Below are positions 17,439 through 24,564 of a DNA stretch of 64,000 bases, piece by piece (within the stretch, counting starts at the first letter, position 1; each line of letters opens with the position of its first letter). Position numbers and translations under genes: made by a program. Below the pieces are notes generated by a model that searched no databases, was not told the origin of the DNA, and saw only the letters and a program-made list of their open reading frames with translations. The stretch lies in NCBI RefSeq assembly GCF_030816505.1, contig NZ_JAUSYB010000001.1, positions 1,550,001-1,614,000 of the forward strand, given 5' to 3'. Origin of the DNA: Microbacterium sp. W4I20. Lineage in GTDB: Bacteria; Actinomycetota; Actinomycetes; Actinomycetales; Microbacteriaceae.

Positions 17439-18119
17439 TCAGCGCGTGTCGCCCTCGCCGGCTCGTGCGCGCATCCGCCCCGTCTGGTGCGCCCAGATGG
17501 CGATCTCGACACGGTTGCGGGCGCCGAGCTTGGTCATCAGGCTCCCGATGTGCGTCTTGACCGTGCTGAGGGTGATGTACAGCTCGCTCGCGATCTCGCC
17601 GTTGCTCAGGCCGCCCGCGACCTTCGCGAGCACCTGCTCCTCGCGGTCGGTGAGCGGTTCGACCGGCTGCGGCGGTGGTGCGACGGGACTCGCTCCGGCG
17701 AACGCCGCGAGCAGCCGCACCGTGACATTGGGGGCGATCAAAGCATCCCCGCTAGCCGCAGCGCGGATCGCCCGGGCGAGCAGCTCGGGTCCGGCATCCT
17801 TGAGCAGGAAGCCCTTGGCTCCCGCCCGAAGCGCGGCGAAGACATACTCGTCGAGGTCGAAGGTCGTGATGACGACCACCGCCATCGGGTCATCCACGCC
17901 CGGGCCGGCGAGCGCACGGGTCGCCTCGATGCCGTCGAGATCGGGCATGCGGATGTCGAACAGGCAGACGTCCGGGCGCAGCGTGCGGGCGAGGGTGACC
18001 GCCTGATTGCCGTCGGCGGCCTCGCCCACGACCTCGATGTCGGGCTGCGCACCGAGGATCATGCTCAGGCCCGTGCGCACGAGCTCCTGATCGTCGGCGA
18101 TGAGCACGCGGATCGTCAC
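17439..18119 (-). CDS. NarL/LuxR-type response regulator
   Basis: 226 residues from GTG 18119, which overlaps the kinase stop (GTGA). Receiver domain with acidic pocket (VLIADDQE), phospho-acceptor Asp55 (DVCLFDIRMPD) and conserved Thr/Lys (VITTFD, GAKGFLLK). C-terminal LuxR helix-turn-helix: PLTDREEQVLAKVAGGLSN then LYITLSTVKTHIGSLMTKLG. It is partner of the kinase encoded just upstream; the signal and target are not evident. Confidence 0.93.
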   Translation of the reverse strand: MTIRVLIADDQELVRTGLSMILGAQPDIEVVGEAADGNQAVTLARTLRPDVCLFDIRMPDLDGIEATRALAGPGVDDPMAVVVITTFDLDEYVFAALRAGAKGFLLKDAGPELLARAIRAAASGDALIAPNVTVRLLAAFAGASPVAPPPQPVEPLTDREEQVLAKVAGGLSNGEIASELYITLSTVKTHIGSLMTKLGARNRVEIAIWAHQTGRMRARAGEGDTR

Positions 18120-19231
18120 GATGCCCATCCCGCGCGAGGCAGCACCGCGATGACAGCCCATCCGCCGCCGGGTGCGGGCCCCGCCTGGCAGGTGCCGCCG
18201 AGCAGAGCAGCGCGCTCCCTCATGCCGATGATGCCGAACCCTGGCGTCGGCGACGCCGCGACATCGCCGTCGTTCGTCACGGTCACCCGCAGCCCGCCGG
18301 CATCCGCCTCCACGCGCACGTCGACGCGGCTGACCTGCCGCGCGTGACGGAGGGCGTTGGTCACCGATTCCTGCGCGAGACGGAAGACCGCGGCTGCCAC
18401 CGGAGGAGGGATGCTGCCGTCATCGCCCACGACCGTCACGGCGACCTCCGCGCCGCCCGGCCGCATCCCGGCGAGCTGCTCGATGTCCGCCAGACGCGGA
18501 CTCGGCGCGAGCTCCGCTGTGTCGCCCTGCCGCAGCACCCGCACCATCGACCTCAATTCGCTCAGAGTCTTGGCCGCCTCCGCCTCGATCACCGTCAGCG
18601 CGTCCTGCGCCGCGCGCGGATCCCGCTCCGCGACCGCGAGGCCCGCCTGGGCTCGGATCGCGATGGCCGTGACGTGATGGGCGACCGTGTCGTGCAGGTC
18701 GCGCGCCAGGTGCTCGCGCTCCCGGATCCGGATGCCGGCGAGGTTGCGCTGCCGGGATCCCGCCCGGTAGCGGAACGCGATGCCGAGCAGCACCACGGTG
18801 AGCAGCAGCGCGAACCCGCCGATGAGGTCATCGAGCCCTCCCCCACGGACGAACGTGAGGCTGAGGCTCACGATGAGGACGGCCGAACCGATCACGAGGT
18901 CGCGCCCTGCGCCCCAGCGGAAAAGAGCGTAGACGTTCACCAGGACGAAGAGGCTCGAGTAGAGCGTCGAGCCGGGCAGCAGGAGCTCGAGCGGCACCAT
19001 CACGATCAGGAGCATCGCGAGCGGCTTCGTGCGGCGCCACAGCACGGTCGGCAGCAGGACGAACAGCGCGATCACCGCGAACAGCGGATGCTGCAGGTCG
19101 GTGCGGAAGAGGGCCTCGATCACTGCCAGCACCGCGACGAGGGCCACGAGCGCCCAGTCCCGCCAGACCCGGCGCGGCGGAGCGGGCACGGCGCGCGGCG
19201 CACTCCACGCGGAACGCCAGAGCCCGGTCAC
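18116..19231 (-). CDS. Sensor histidine kinase (HisKA_3, NarX/DesK-like)
   Basis: 371 residues if started at GTG 19231, which lies exactly 6 bases after TATCCT; a GTG 24 bases upstream would place the -10 inside the gene. The N-terminal half has about five membrane helices. The phospho-acceptor histidine is in HLARDLHDTVAHHVTAIA (about His180). The C-terminal HATPase region contains DGDVAASPTPGFGIIGMRERA. The stop overlaps the response-regulator start. Confidence 0.92.
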   Translation of the reverse strand: MTGLWRSAWSAPRAVPAPPRRVWRDWALVALVAVLAVIEALFRTDLQHPLFAVIALFVLLPTVLWRRTKPLAMLLIVMVPLELLLPGSTLYSSLFVLVNVYALFRWGAGRDLVIGSAVLIVSLSLTFVRGGGLDDLIGGFALLLTVVLLGIAFRYRAGSRQRNLAGIRIREREHLARDLHDTVAHHVTAIAIRAQAGLAVAERDPRAAQDALTVIEAEAAKTLSELRSMVRVLRQGDTAELAPSPRLADIEQLAGMRPGGAEVAVTVVGDDGSIPPPVAAAVFRLAQESVTNALRHARQVSRVDVRVEADAGGLRVTVTNDGDVAASPTPGFGIIGMRERAALLGGTCQAGPAPGGGWAVIAVLPRAGWAS

Positions 19232-19235
19232 CCCG

Positions 19236-19934
19236 TCAGGATACAAGCGCACCACGTCCCGACACAGTGCGCCTCTGCCGACCGGCCCGTCGCCGGATCA
19301 GCAGTTCGGCCACGGCACTGTTGATCACGAAGGCCGCGGCGACGAGCCAGGCCTCACCGAACGCGTCGACCTCGCCGAGCGGGATCGTCCAGAGCGCGAA
19401 GACGAGTGCCTGCGTGCCGCCGGAGACGGCGATCGCGTAGGCCCGGGTCATCCAGGCTCCGTGCGCGGCGAAGTCGCGACGCCTGATCGCGATCACGCTG
19501 CGCAGGAGGAACACCGTCATCGCCACGGCGAAGACGAGACGGATCATCGCGAGGGCGAGCTCATCCGGGTGGCCGCCGAAGAAGACCGCGAGCCAGAGGG
19601 CGGACGATGCGGCGAGGAATCCCGCGGGGATCAGCACGCGGCCGGCGGCGCGGTGCCAGCGATGCCGCGTCCGCAGTGCCGGGGAGAACTGGAAGGCCCC
19701 GATCAGGCAGAACACGGTCATCGACACGATGTGCGCGATCAGAGCGACGGTCGAAGTCAGCGGCGATGCCCCTTCGGCGCCGGCGCTCACTTCCGTCAGG
19801 CGGAGCACACCGCCGAGCACCGGGAGCGCACTGAGCAGCAGGAGGCCCGTGATCGCCGGCCACCCGCTCTTCGGTCGCCGCCGTTGTCGTTCTTGACCCG
19901 GGGTCGGACGGGTGGCCTTCATCTGTGGCGACAT
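19236..19934 (-). CDS. DUF2306-type membrane protein
   Basis: 232 residues from ATG 19934; an internal ATG at 19922 is possible. Six or more hydrophobic segments, including GWPAITGLLLLSALPVLGG and LIAHIVSMTVFCLIGAFQF, with the conserved RHRWHRAAGRVLIPAG and AHGAWMTRAYAIAVS histidine-containing motifs of DUF2306. The role is unknown. Its stop lies within the promoter of the downstream kinase. Its promoter mirrors that of the divergent dehydrogenase. Confidence 0.78.
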   Translation of the reverse strand: MSPQMKATRPTPGQERQRRRPKSGWPAITGLLLLSALPVLGGVLRLTEVSAGAEGASPLTSTVALIAHIVSMTVFCLIGAFQFSPALRTRHRWHRAAGRVLIPAGFLAASSALWLAVFFGGHPDELALAMIRLVFAVAMTVFLLRSVIAIRRRDFAAHGAWMTRAYAIAVSGGTQALVFALWTIPLGEVDAFGEAWLVAAAFVINSAVAELLIRRRAGRQRRTVSGRGALVS

Positions 19935-19936
19935 GT

Positions 19937-20064
19937 CTCGATGCTGGCGCGAGCGGGCACCAGCGGACATCGGTCTTCGGCATGGACTCGGAGTCGTACT
20001 TTCGGCGGCAGGATGCGGACCACACGGCCGATGACGCGCACCCCCTGGCGCGGCGAGCATCGAG
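19937..20064. promoter_or_regulatory. Mirror-image promoters/operators of a divergent gene pair
   Basis: CCGATG, 22 bases, AGCATCGAG and then two bases to the ATG occurs on both strands with identical spacing. Minus strand: 19973-19968 and 19945-19937, ATG 19934. Plus strand: 20028-20033 and 20056-20064, ATG 20067. Either both genes share an unusual promoter type or one regulator binds both. Confidence 0.55.
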
Positions 20065-20066
20065 TC

Positions 20067-21086
20067 ATGACAACCGACACGACCATGACCGCGGCCGTCT
20101 ACCGCCGCTTCGGCGCACCCGAGGAGGTGCGTCTCGAGCAACGTGCCATCCCCTCGCCGAAGCCCGGCGAGGTGCTCATCCGCGTGCATGCGAGCACGGT
20201 GAGTATCGCCGACCACCGGGCTCGCGCCCGGGACGTGCCGGCCGGTCTCGGGCTGATCGCCGCCGTCGGGATCGGCCTCTTCCGGCCGAAGCATCCGATT
20301 CTGGGCATGGATGCCGCGGGCGTCGTCGAGGCCGTCGGCTCGGGCGTCACCACCTTCGCGCCGGGCGATCGGGTCATCGCAGCGATGGGCGGAGCCTTCG
20401 GCGGTCACGCCGAGTTCGTGTGCGTGCCCGCCGACGGTGCGATCACCCGGGCTCCCGCGAGCATGTCGCTCGAGGAAGCGGTGACCCTCGTGTTCGGCGG
20501 CATCACCGTGCAGGGCTTCTTCGCACAGGTCGCGATCGGGCCGGGCACCTCGGTGCTGGTCAACGGAGCCTCCGGCGCGGTCGGCACCGCCGCGATCCAA
20601 CTGGCGAAGCACCGCGGCGCGGTCGTCACCGCCGTCACGAGCGGTCGCAACGCCGCCCTGGTCGCGTCGCTCGGCGCCGACCGGGTCATCGACTACACCC
20701 GTCAGGACTTCGCCGCGGGCGATGAGACGTACGACGTGATCGTCGACGGCGTCGGCAACGCCTCCTTCGACCGGGTCGAGGGATCGATCAGCCCTGGCGG
20801 CGCGCTCCTGCTGGTCGTCGGAGACCTGCGGTCCATGCTGCGCAGCCGTGGCCAGAGCCGCCGCTCGGGAAAGCTCGTCACCTGGAACGTCGGGAAACCG
20901 GGCGCCGACGCCCTCGCGCATCTCGTCCGCCTTGCGGACTCCGGCCACTACCAAGCCGTGATCGACCGCACCTTCGACCTGGCCGACATCGTCGACGCGC
21001 ACCGCTACGTCGACACCGGGCGCAAGCGCGGCAACGTCGTGCTGCGCATGCCTTCCGCACTCACCGAAACAAGGAGAACATCATGA
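20067..21086 (+). CDS. NAD(P)-dependent quinone oxidoreductase-like zinc-free dehydrogenase
   Basis: 339 residues of the MDR superfamily (MTAAVYRRFGAPEEVRLEQ start). Substrate domain with KPGEVLIRVHASTVS and HPILGMDAAGVVEAVG; Rossmann motif NGASGAVGTAAIQLAKH; ends VVLRMPSAL. The catalytic zinc cysteines of alcohol dehydrogenases are absent, which fits an enone/quinone reductase. The stop overlaps the start of a DUF6326 gene (ATGA). Confidence 0.88.
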   Translation: MTTDTTMTAAVYRRFGAPEEVRLEQRAIPSPKPGEVLIRVHASTVSIADHRARARDVPAGLGLIAAVGIGLFRPKHPILGMDAAGVVEAVGSGVTTFAPGDRVIAAMGGAFGGHAEFVCVPADGAITRAPASMSLEEAVTLVFGGITVQGFFAQVAIGPGTSVLVNGASGAVGTAAIQLAKHRGAVVTAVTSGRNAALVASLGADRVIDYTRQDFAAGDETYDVIVDGVGNASFDRVEGSISPGGALLLVVGDLRSMLRSRGQSRRSGKLVTWNVGKPGADALAHLVRLADSGHYQAVIDRTFDLADIVDAHRYVDTGRKRGNVVLRMPSALTETRRTS

Positions 21087-21535
21087 GCACACGTCATCCC
21101 ACCCGCACAGCATTGGACGAGCAGCGGATGCCGGTCAGAGCCAAGCTCGCCGCCTCGTGGACGAGCTTCATGCTGCTGTACATCTACGTCGACATCCTCG
21201 CCTTCTACAAGCCGGGCGTCGTCGACGACATCCTGGTCGGCGTCGTCTGGCAGTTCGACATCACCCAGACCTGGGCGATCACCGCCCTGAGCCTCCTGGC
21301 GCTACCGATCCTGATGGTCGTGCTGTCGGCGGCGCTGCCCGCGCGAGTCAGCCGCGTCCTGAACATCATCGTGGCGGCGATACAGGTCCCTTTCGCGGCC
21401 TTCAACGCGGTCGGCGAGTGGGGCGGGTCGTGGATGGTGTTCTACGTGCTCGGTGTTGCGCTGGAGCTGGTCGTGCTCGCACTGATCCTCCGATGGGCGT
21501 GGATGTGGCCACGGACCGAGGCACCGCGACCGTGA
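21083..21535 (+). CDS. DUF6326-type membrane protein
   Basis: 150 residues with four hydrophobic segments (LAASWTSFMLLYIYVDILAFY, TAISALL-like second segment, NIIVAAIQVPFAAFNAV, VLGVALELVVLALILRW). Translationally coupled to the upstream dehydrogenase gene, so the two products probably act together. No function is known to me. Confidence 0.75.
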   Translation: MSTRHPTRTALDEQRMPVRAKLAASWTSFMLLYIYVDILAFYKPGVVDDILVGVVWQFDITQTWAITALSLLALPILMVVLSAALPARVSRVLNIIVAAIQVPFAAFNAVGEWGGSWMVFYVLGVALELVVLALILRWAWMWPRTEAPRP

Positions 21536-21561
21536 TCGAGAAACTTTCCGTGACCAAAACG

Positions 21562-21590
21562 TTGCATTCGTTACCTCGCCGTTATACAGT
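21562..21590 (+). promoter_or_regulatory. Promoter of a candidate small RNA
   Basis: TTGCAT (21562-21567), 17 bases, TACAGT (21585-21590). The geometry is consensus-like, yet no gene with a ribosome-binding site follows before the terminator at 21660-21692. Confidence 0.6.
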
Positions 21591-21596
21591 GATCAC

Positions 21597-21695
21597 ACGG
21601 TGAATGTTTGCTGTGGCATCCACCGCATGTGATTGCAGGACACTCTTGGTGCAAGGGACAAGGGCCGGTCGGAGCCTCTCCGACCGGCCCTTTAC
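21597..21695 (+). ncRNA. Candidate small RNA of about 100 nt
   Basis: The stretch runs from the predicted transcription start to the end of a strong intrinsic terminator. An ATG at 21604 opens a frame, but it has no ribosome-binding site and reads through the terminator into the MarR promoter, so coding is unlikely. I do not recognise a known RNA family. It could instead be a regulatory leader. Confidence 0.45.
21660..21692 (+). terminator. Strong intrinsic terminator
   Basis: A 14-bp perfect GC-rich stem (21660-21673 with 21679-21692), 5-base loop, then TTT. It ends the candidate small RNA and insulates the MarR gene, whose -10 (TATTCT, 21705-21710) begins 12 bases later. Confidence 0.85.
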
Positions 21696-21716
21696 TGTTG
21701 CCAGTATTCTGTGAGC

Positions 21717-22145
21717 ATGACCGATCGCAAGCTCGCCCTGGAGGCCTGGGAGAGCCTGTTCCGCGCGCAGCACGAACTGTTCCACGAGATGGACGCCGAC
21801 TTCGAACACGGCGACCTCGCGCAGGCCGAGTACGACGTGCTGCTCACGGTCACCCGTGCGCCCGGCATGACCGCGCGCCTGCGCGATGTCACCGCCAACA
21901 TGCTCATCAGCCAGCCGAGCGTGTCGCGTCTCGTCGACCGCATGGTGACCCGCGGCCTCGTCGCCAAGTGCCCCGATCCGGATGACGGCCGCGGCGCGCT
22001 GATCCGAGCGACGGATGCCGGGGCTCGCACGTTCCGCGCGCTCGCCACGGTGCACGGGCGTTCGATCGCCGAGCGCATGTCCCGCCTCGACGACCACGAG
22101 CTCCGCACGCTGCGCGACCTGGCCGAGAAGCTCCGCCGCGGCTGA
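21717..22145 (+). CDS. MarR-family transcriptional regulator
   Basis: 142 residues from ATG 21717, exactly 6 bases after TATTCT. A longer in-frame extension would run through the terminator and is rejected. Winged-helix core: LAQAEYDVLLTVTRAPG, NMLISQPSVSRLVDRMVTRGLVAK, and the wing DPDDGRGALIRATDAG. No divergent target gene adjoins it; it may regulate itself. Confidence 0.9.
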   Translation: MTDRKLALEAWESLFRAQHELFHEMDADFEHGDLAQAEYDVLLTVTRAPGMTARLRDVTANMLISQPSVSRLVDRMVTRGLVAKCPDPDDGRGALIRATDAGARTFRALATVHGRSIAERMSRLDDHELRTLRDLAEKLRRG

Positions 22146-22176
22146 CTCCCCCCGCTCCCCCGGCTGACGCCCCCGC

Positions 22177-22233
22177 TCCCGTGGCAGTTGCTGCGGGTTG
22201 AGCCGCGTTGAAGCCGCAGCAACTGCCACGGGA
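22177..22233. repeat. Long perfect intergenic palindrome
   Basis: A 20-bp perfect inverted repeat (22177-22196 with 22214-22233) around a 17-base loop, without a T tract, between the MarR gene and the flotillin gene. It can act as a terminator but is longer than needed. Two comparable structures lie at 27125-27215 and 29651-29733. Confidence 0.7.
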
Positions 22234-22325
22234 ACGAACGCGGGGACCCGCCGATCTGGCAGGGTGGAGCGTGAGTCGTGCATCATCGCGCGTCTCACCC
22301 CTCGGGGGGAACCAGGGAGGTATCC

Positions 22326-23918
22326 ATGGAGATCGCCGGAATCGTCGGCATCCTCGTCATCGTCGGCATCGCCGCCGCCATTCTCGTCGTCGTCCTGCTG
22401 ATCCTGCTGCTGTTCGCACGCAGCTGGATCAAGGTCGCCCGTGCCGACGAGGCTCTCGTCATCTCGGGTCGCAAGCAGAAGGTGCAGCGCACGGTCATCG
22501 CTGCCGACGGCACGCCCAGCTCCGAATCGGAGGACTCGCCCGTCACGGTCATCGTGAACGGCAAGTCGCTGGTCAACCCGATCACGCAGCGGCACGAGAT
22601 CATCTCCCTGCGCTCGCGCCAGGTCTCACTGAACGCCGAGGCCCAGTCGCTGGACAGCGTCACGCTGAACGTCGACGGCGTCGCGATCGTGAAGATCGGC
22701 TCCGACCCCCTCCTGGTCCGTCGTGCGGCCGAGCGTTTCGCCTCGCAGGACAAGGCCATCGAGCAGTTCACCACCGAGCAGCTCGAGGGTGCCCTCCGCG
22801 GTATCGTGGCCACGCTCTCGGTCGTCGAGCTGATGCGCGAGCGGAAGAAGTTCTCCGATCAGATCGCCGCCGACGTCTCGCAGGAGCTCGCCGAGCAGGG
22901 CCTCATCCTCGACTCGTTCCAGATCAAGGGCATCACCGACAAGGTCGGCTACATCCAGTCCCTCGGCGCCCCCGAGATCCAGGCGAAGCGTCAGTCCGCG
23001 GAGATCTCGCAGACCAACGCCGACCGCGCGATCAACCAGAAGAACATCGCCAACCAGGAAGCCAACCTGATCGAGCAGACCGCGCTCGACACGAACACGG
23101 CGAACTCGAACGCCGGCATCGGCCGCGCGCGCGCCGAGGCGGAGCAGGCCGAGAACCTGGCCCGCGAACAGGCGCAGCAGGCCGTTCTGCAGCAGCAGGC
23201 CGAGAACCGGCAGGCCCAGCTCGACGCCGACGTCAAGCGCGTCGCCGACGCGCAGCGGTACGAGGCGGAGACCCGCGCCCAGGCCGAGCTCTACACGCGT
23301 GAGCGTGCGGCCGAAGCTGCGGCGATCGAGCAGGTCAAGCAGGCCGAGGCCCGCACCCGCATCGCGGAGCAGCAGGCCGAAGCAGACAAGGCCCGCGCCG
23401 CCGGTGAAGCTGCGGCCGCGGTGGCGAGCGCCACCGGTGAAGCCGACGCACTGCGGTCGAAGGCCGAAGCCGAATCCGAGGCTCGTCGCCTGCAGGCATC
23501 CGCCGAAGCCGACGCGATCCGCGCCGTGGGTGACGCCCGCGCCGCCGCGCTCGAGGCCGAGGCCAAGGCCATCGCCTCGAACCAGGACGCCTTCCTCTCG
23601 CAGCGTGTGCTCGAGGTGCTGCCGTCGATCATGGCGGAGTTCTCGAAGGGCTACGCGGCGATCGGCAACGTCTCGATCGTCGGCAGCTCCGGCGAGGACG
23701 GCGCCTCGAGCGTCGTCGGCGCCGACAGTGCGATGGCGATGCGATCGGTGTTCGACAGCGTGCACTCGGCGACCGGGCTCGACCTCGCCGGCATCATCCA
23801 GGGCCAGGCCGTCGGCCGCGGCTTCGGTGCCGGTGTCGCCGAGACCACCCCTCCGGCTGCGAAGCGCACTTCCGCGCCCACGACCCCGCCGCCGCCGGCT
23901 CCGCCCACCGCAGAGTGA
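22326..23918 (+). CDS. Flotillin-family (SPFH) membrane scaffold protein
   Basis: 530 residues from ATG 22326 with GGGAGGT upstream. An N-terminal hydrophobic anchor (IVGILVIVGIAAAILVVVLLI) leads to the SPFH domain (KVARADEALVISGRKQ, SLDSVTLNVDGVAIVKIG). Then about 200 residues of alanine/glutamate-rich coiled coil (ARAEAEQAENLAREQAQQ) and a proline-rich tail (TTPPPPAPPTAE). Flotillins organise membrane microdomains and are associated with envelope stress and secretion (family knowledge). No NfeD partner gene is next to it. Confidence 0.92.
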   Translation: MEIAGIVGILVIVGIAAAILVVVLLILLLFARSWIKVARADEALVISGRKQKVQRTVIAADGTPSSESEDSPVTVIVNGKSLVNPITQRHEIISLRSRQVSLNAEAQSLDSVTLNVDGVAIVKIGSDPLLVRRAAERFASQDKAIEQFTTEQLEGALRGIVATLSVVELMRERKKFSDQIAADVSQELAEQGLILDSFQIKGITDKVGYIQSLGAPEIQAKRQSAEISQTNADRAINQKNIANQEANLIEQTALDTNTANSNAGIGRARAEAEQAENLAREQAQQAVLQQQAENRQAQLDADVKRVADAQRYEAETRAQAELYTRERAAEAAAIEQVKQAEARTRIAEQQAEADKARAAGEAAAAVASATGEADALRSKAEAESEARRLQASAEADAIRAVGDARAAALEAEAKAIASNQDAFLSQRVLEVLPSIMAEFSKGYAAIGNVSIVGSSGEDGASSVVGADSAMAMRSVFDSVHSATGLDLAGIIQGQAVGRGFGAGVAETTPPAAKRTSAPTTPPPPAPPTAE

Positions 23919-23922
23919 CTCC

Positions 23923-23954
23923 GGGGCCGTTCCGCATCCGCGCGGGGCGGCCCC
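23923..23954 (+). terminator. Terminator of the flotillin gene
   Basis: GGGGCCG (23923-23929) pairs with CGGCCCC (23948-23954), followed by TTCTTT. Confidence 0.7.
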
Positions 23955-23997
23955 TTCTTTGCCCTCGATCAGCCCGCGAGTTTCGTAGACTCGACCC

Positions 23998-24528
23998 ATG
24001 ACCATGCCGAACCAGCCGCCGTACGCCGTGTTCTCGGGGGCTCTGGGTGACCAGGCGAGCGGAGGCTGGTACCCCGCGCGAGCGGAGGTCAGCAACGGTT
24101 TCGTCACCCTCTCGGTCGGTGCGCCGACCGGATGGGTGCAGTACTTCAGCGTTCCGGCCGCTGAGGTCTCCGTGAAGTCAGCCGCCCAGCGCATCACCCT
24201 GACGGTTCGGGGGCAGAGCTATCCGATCCTCGCCGATCCACGAGCTGTCAACCGTGCACTCGGCTACAACGCGGTCGGCATCGCTGCCGAAGTCCTGAAC
24301 AAGCCGGTCTTGGAGGCGGGCGTCGACGTCGGGCGGGGACTGAACCAGGTGTCCGCCGCCCGCTCATGGAACGCCGGGGGCGGCCCCGAGTTCCTCGCCG
24401 CCGCACGGTTCGCGGGCGCGCGGGTCTCTCGTCTCGGCTACGGCGCGATCGCCGCGATCGGATGCGGCGGGGGCCTGGCCGTCGTCATCCTGACGCTCGT
24501 CATCACGGTCATCGTGCTGAATCTCTAG
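23998..24528 (+). CDS. Hypothetical tail-anchored membrane protein
   Basis: 176 residues. A soluble N-terminal domain of about 140 residues (GGWYPARAEVSNGFVTLSVG) and one C-terminal membrane segment (GCGGGLAVVILTLVITVIVLNL), with no signal peptide. TAGACT lies exactly 6 bases before the ATG, so translation is probably leaderless. I do not recognise the family. Confidence 0.75.
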   Translation: MTMPNQPPYAVFSGALGDQASGGWYPARAEVSNGFVTLSVGAPTGWVQYFSVPAAEVSVKSAAQRITLTVRGQSYPILADPRAVNRALGYNAVGIAAEVLNKPVLEAGVDVGRGLNQVSAARSWNAGGGPEFLAAARFAGARVSRLGYGAIAAIGCGGGLAVVILTLVITVIVLNL

Positions 24529-24564
24529 GGTGCCCGATCAGCGTGCTCGGGACGTGACGGATCG

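Noticed and set aside
21604..21714. Small open frame inside the candidate small RNA
   Set aside because: No ribosome-binding site, and the frame runs through the terminator stem into the MarR promoter.
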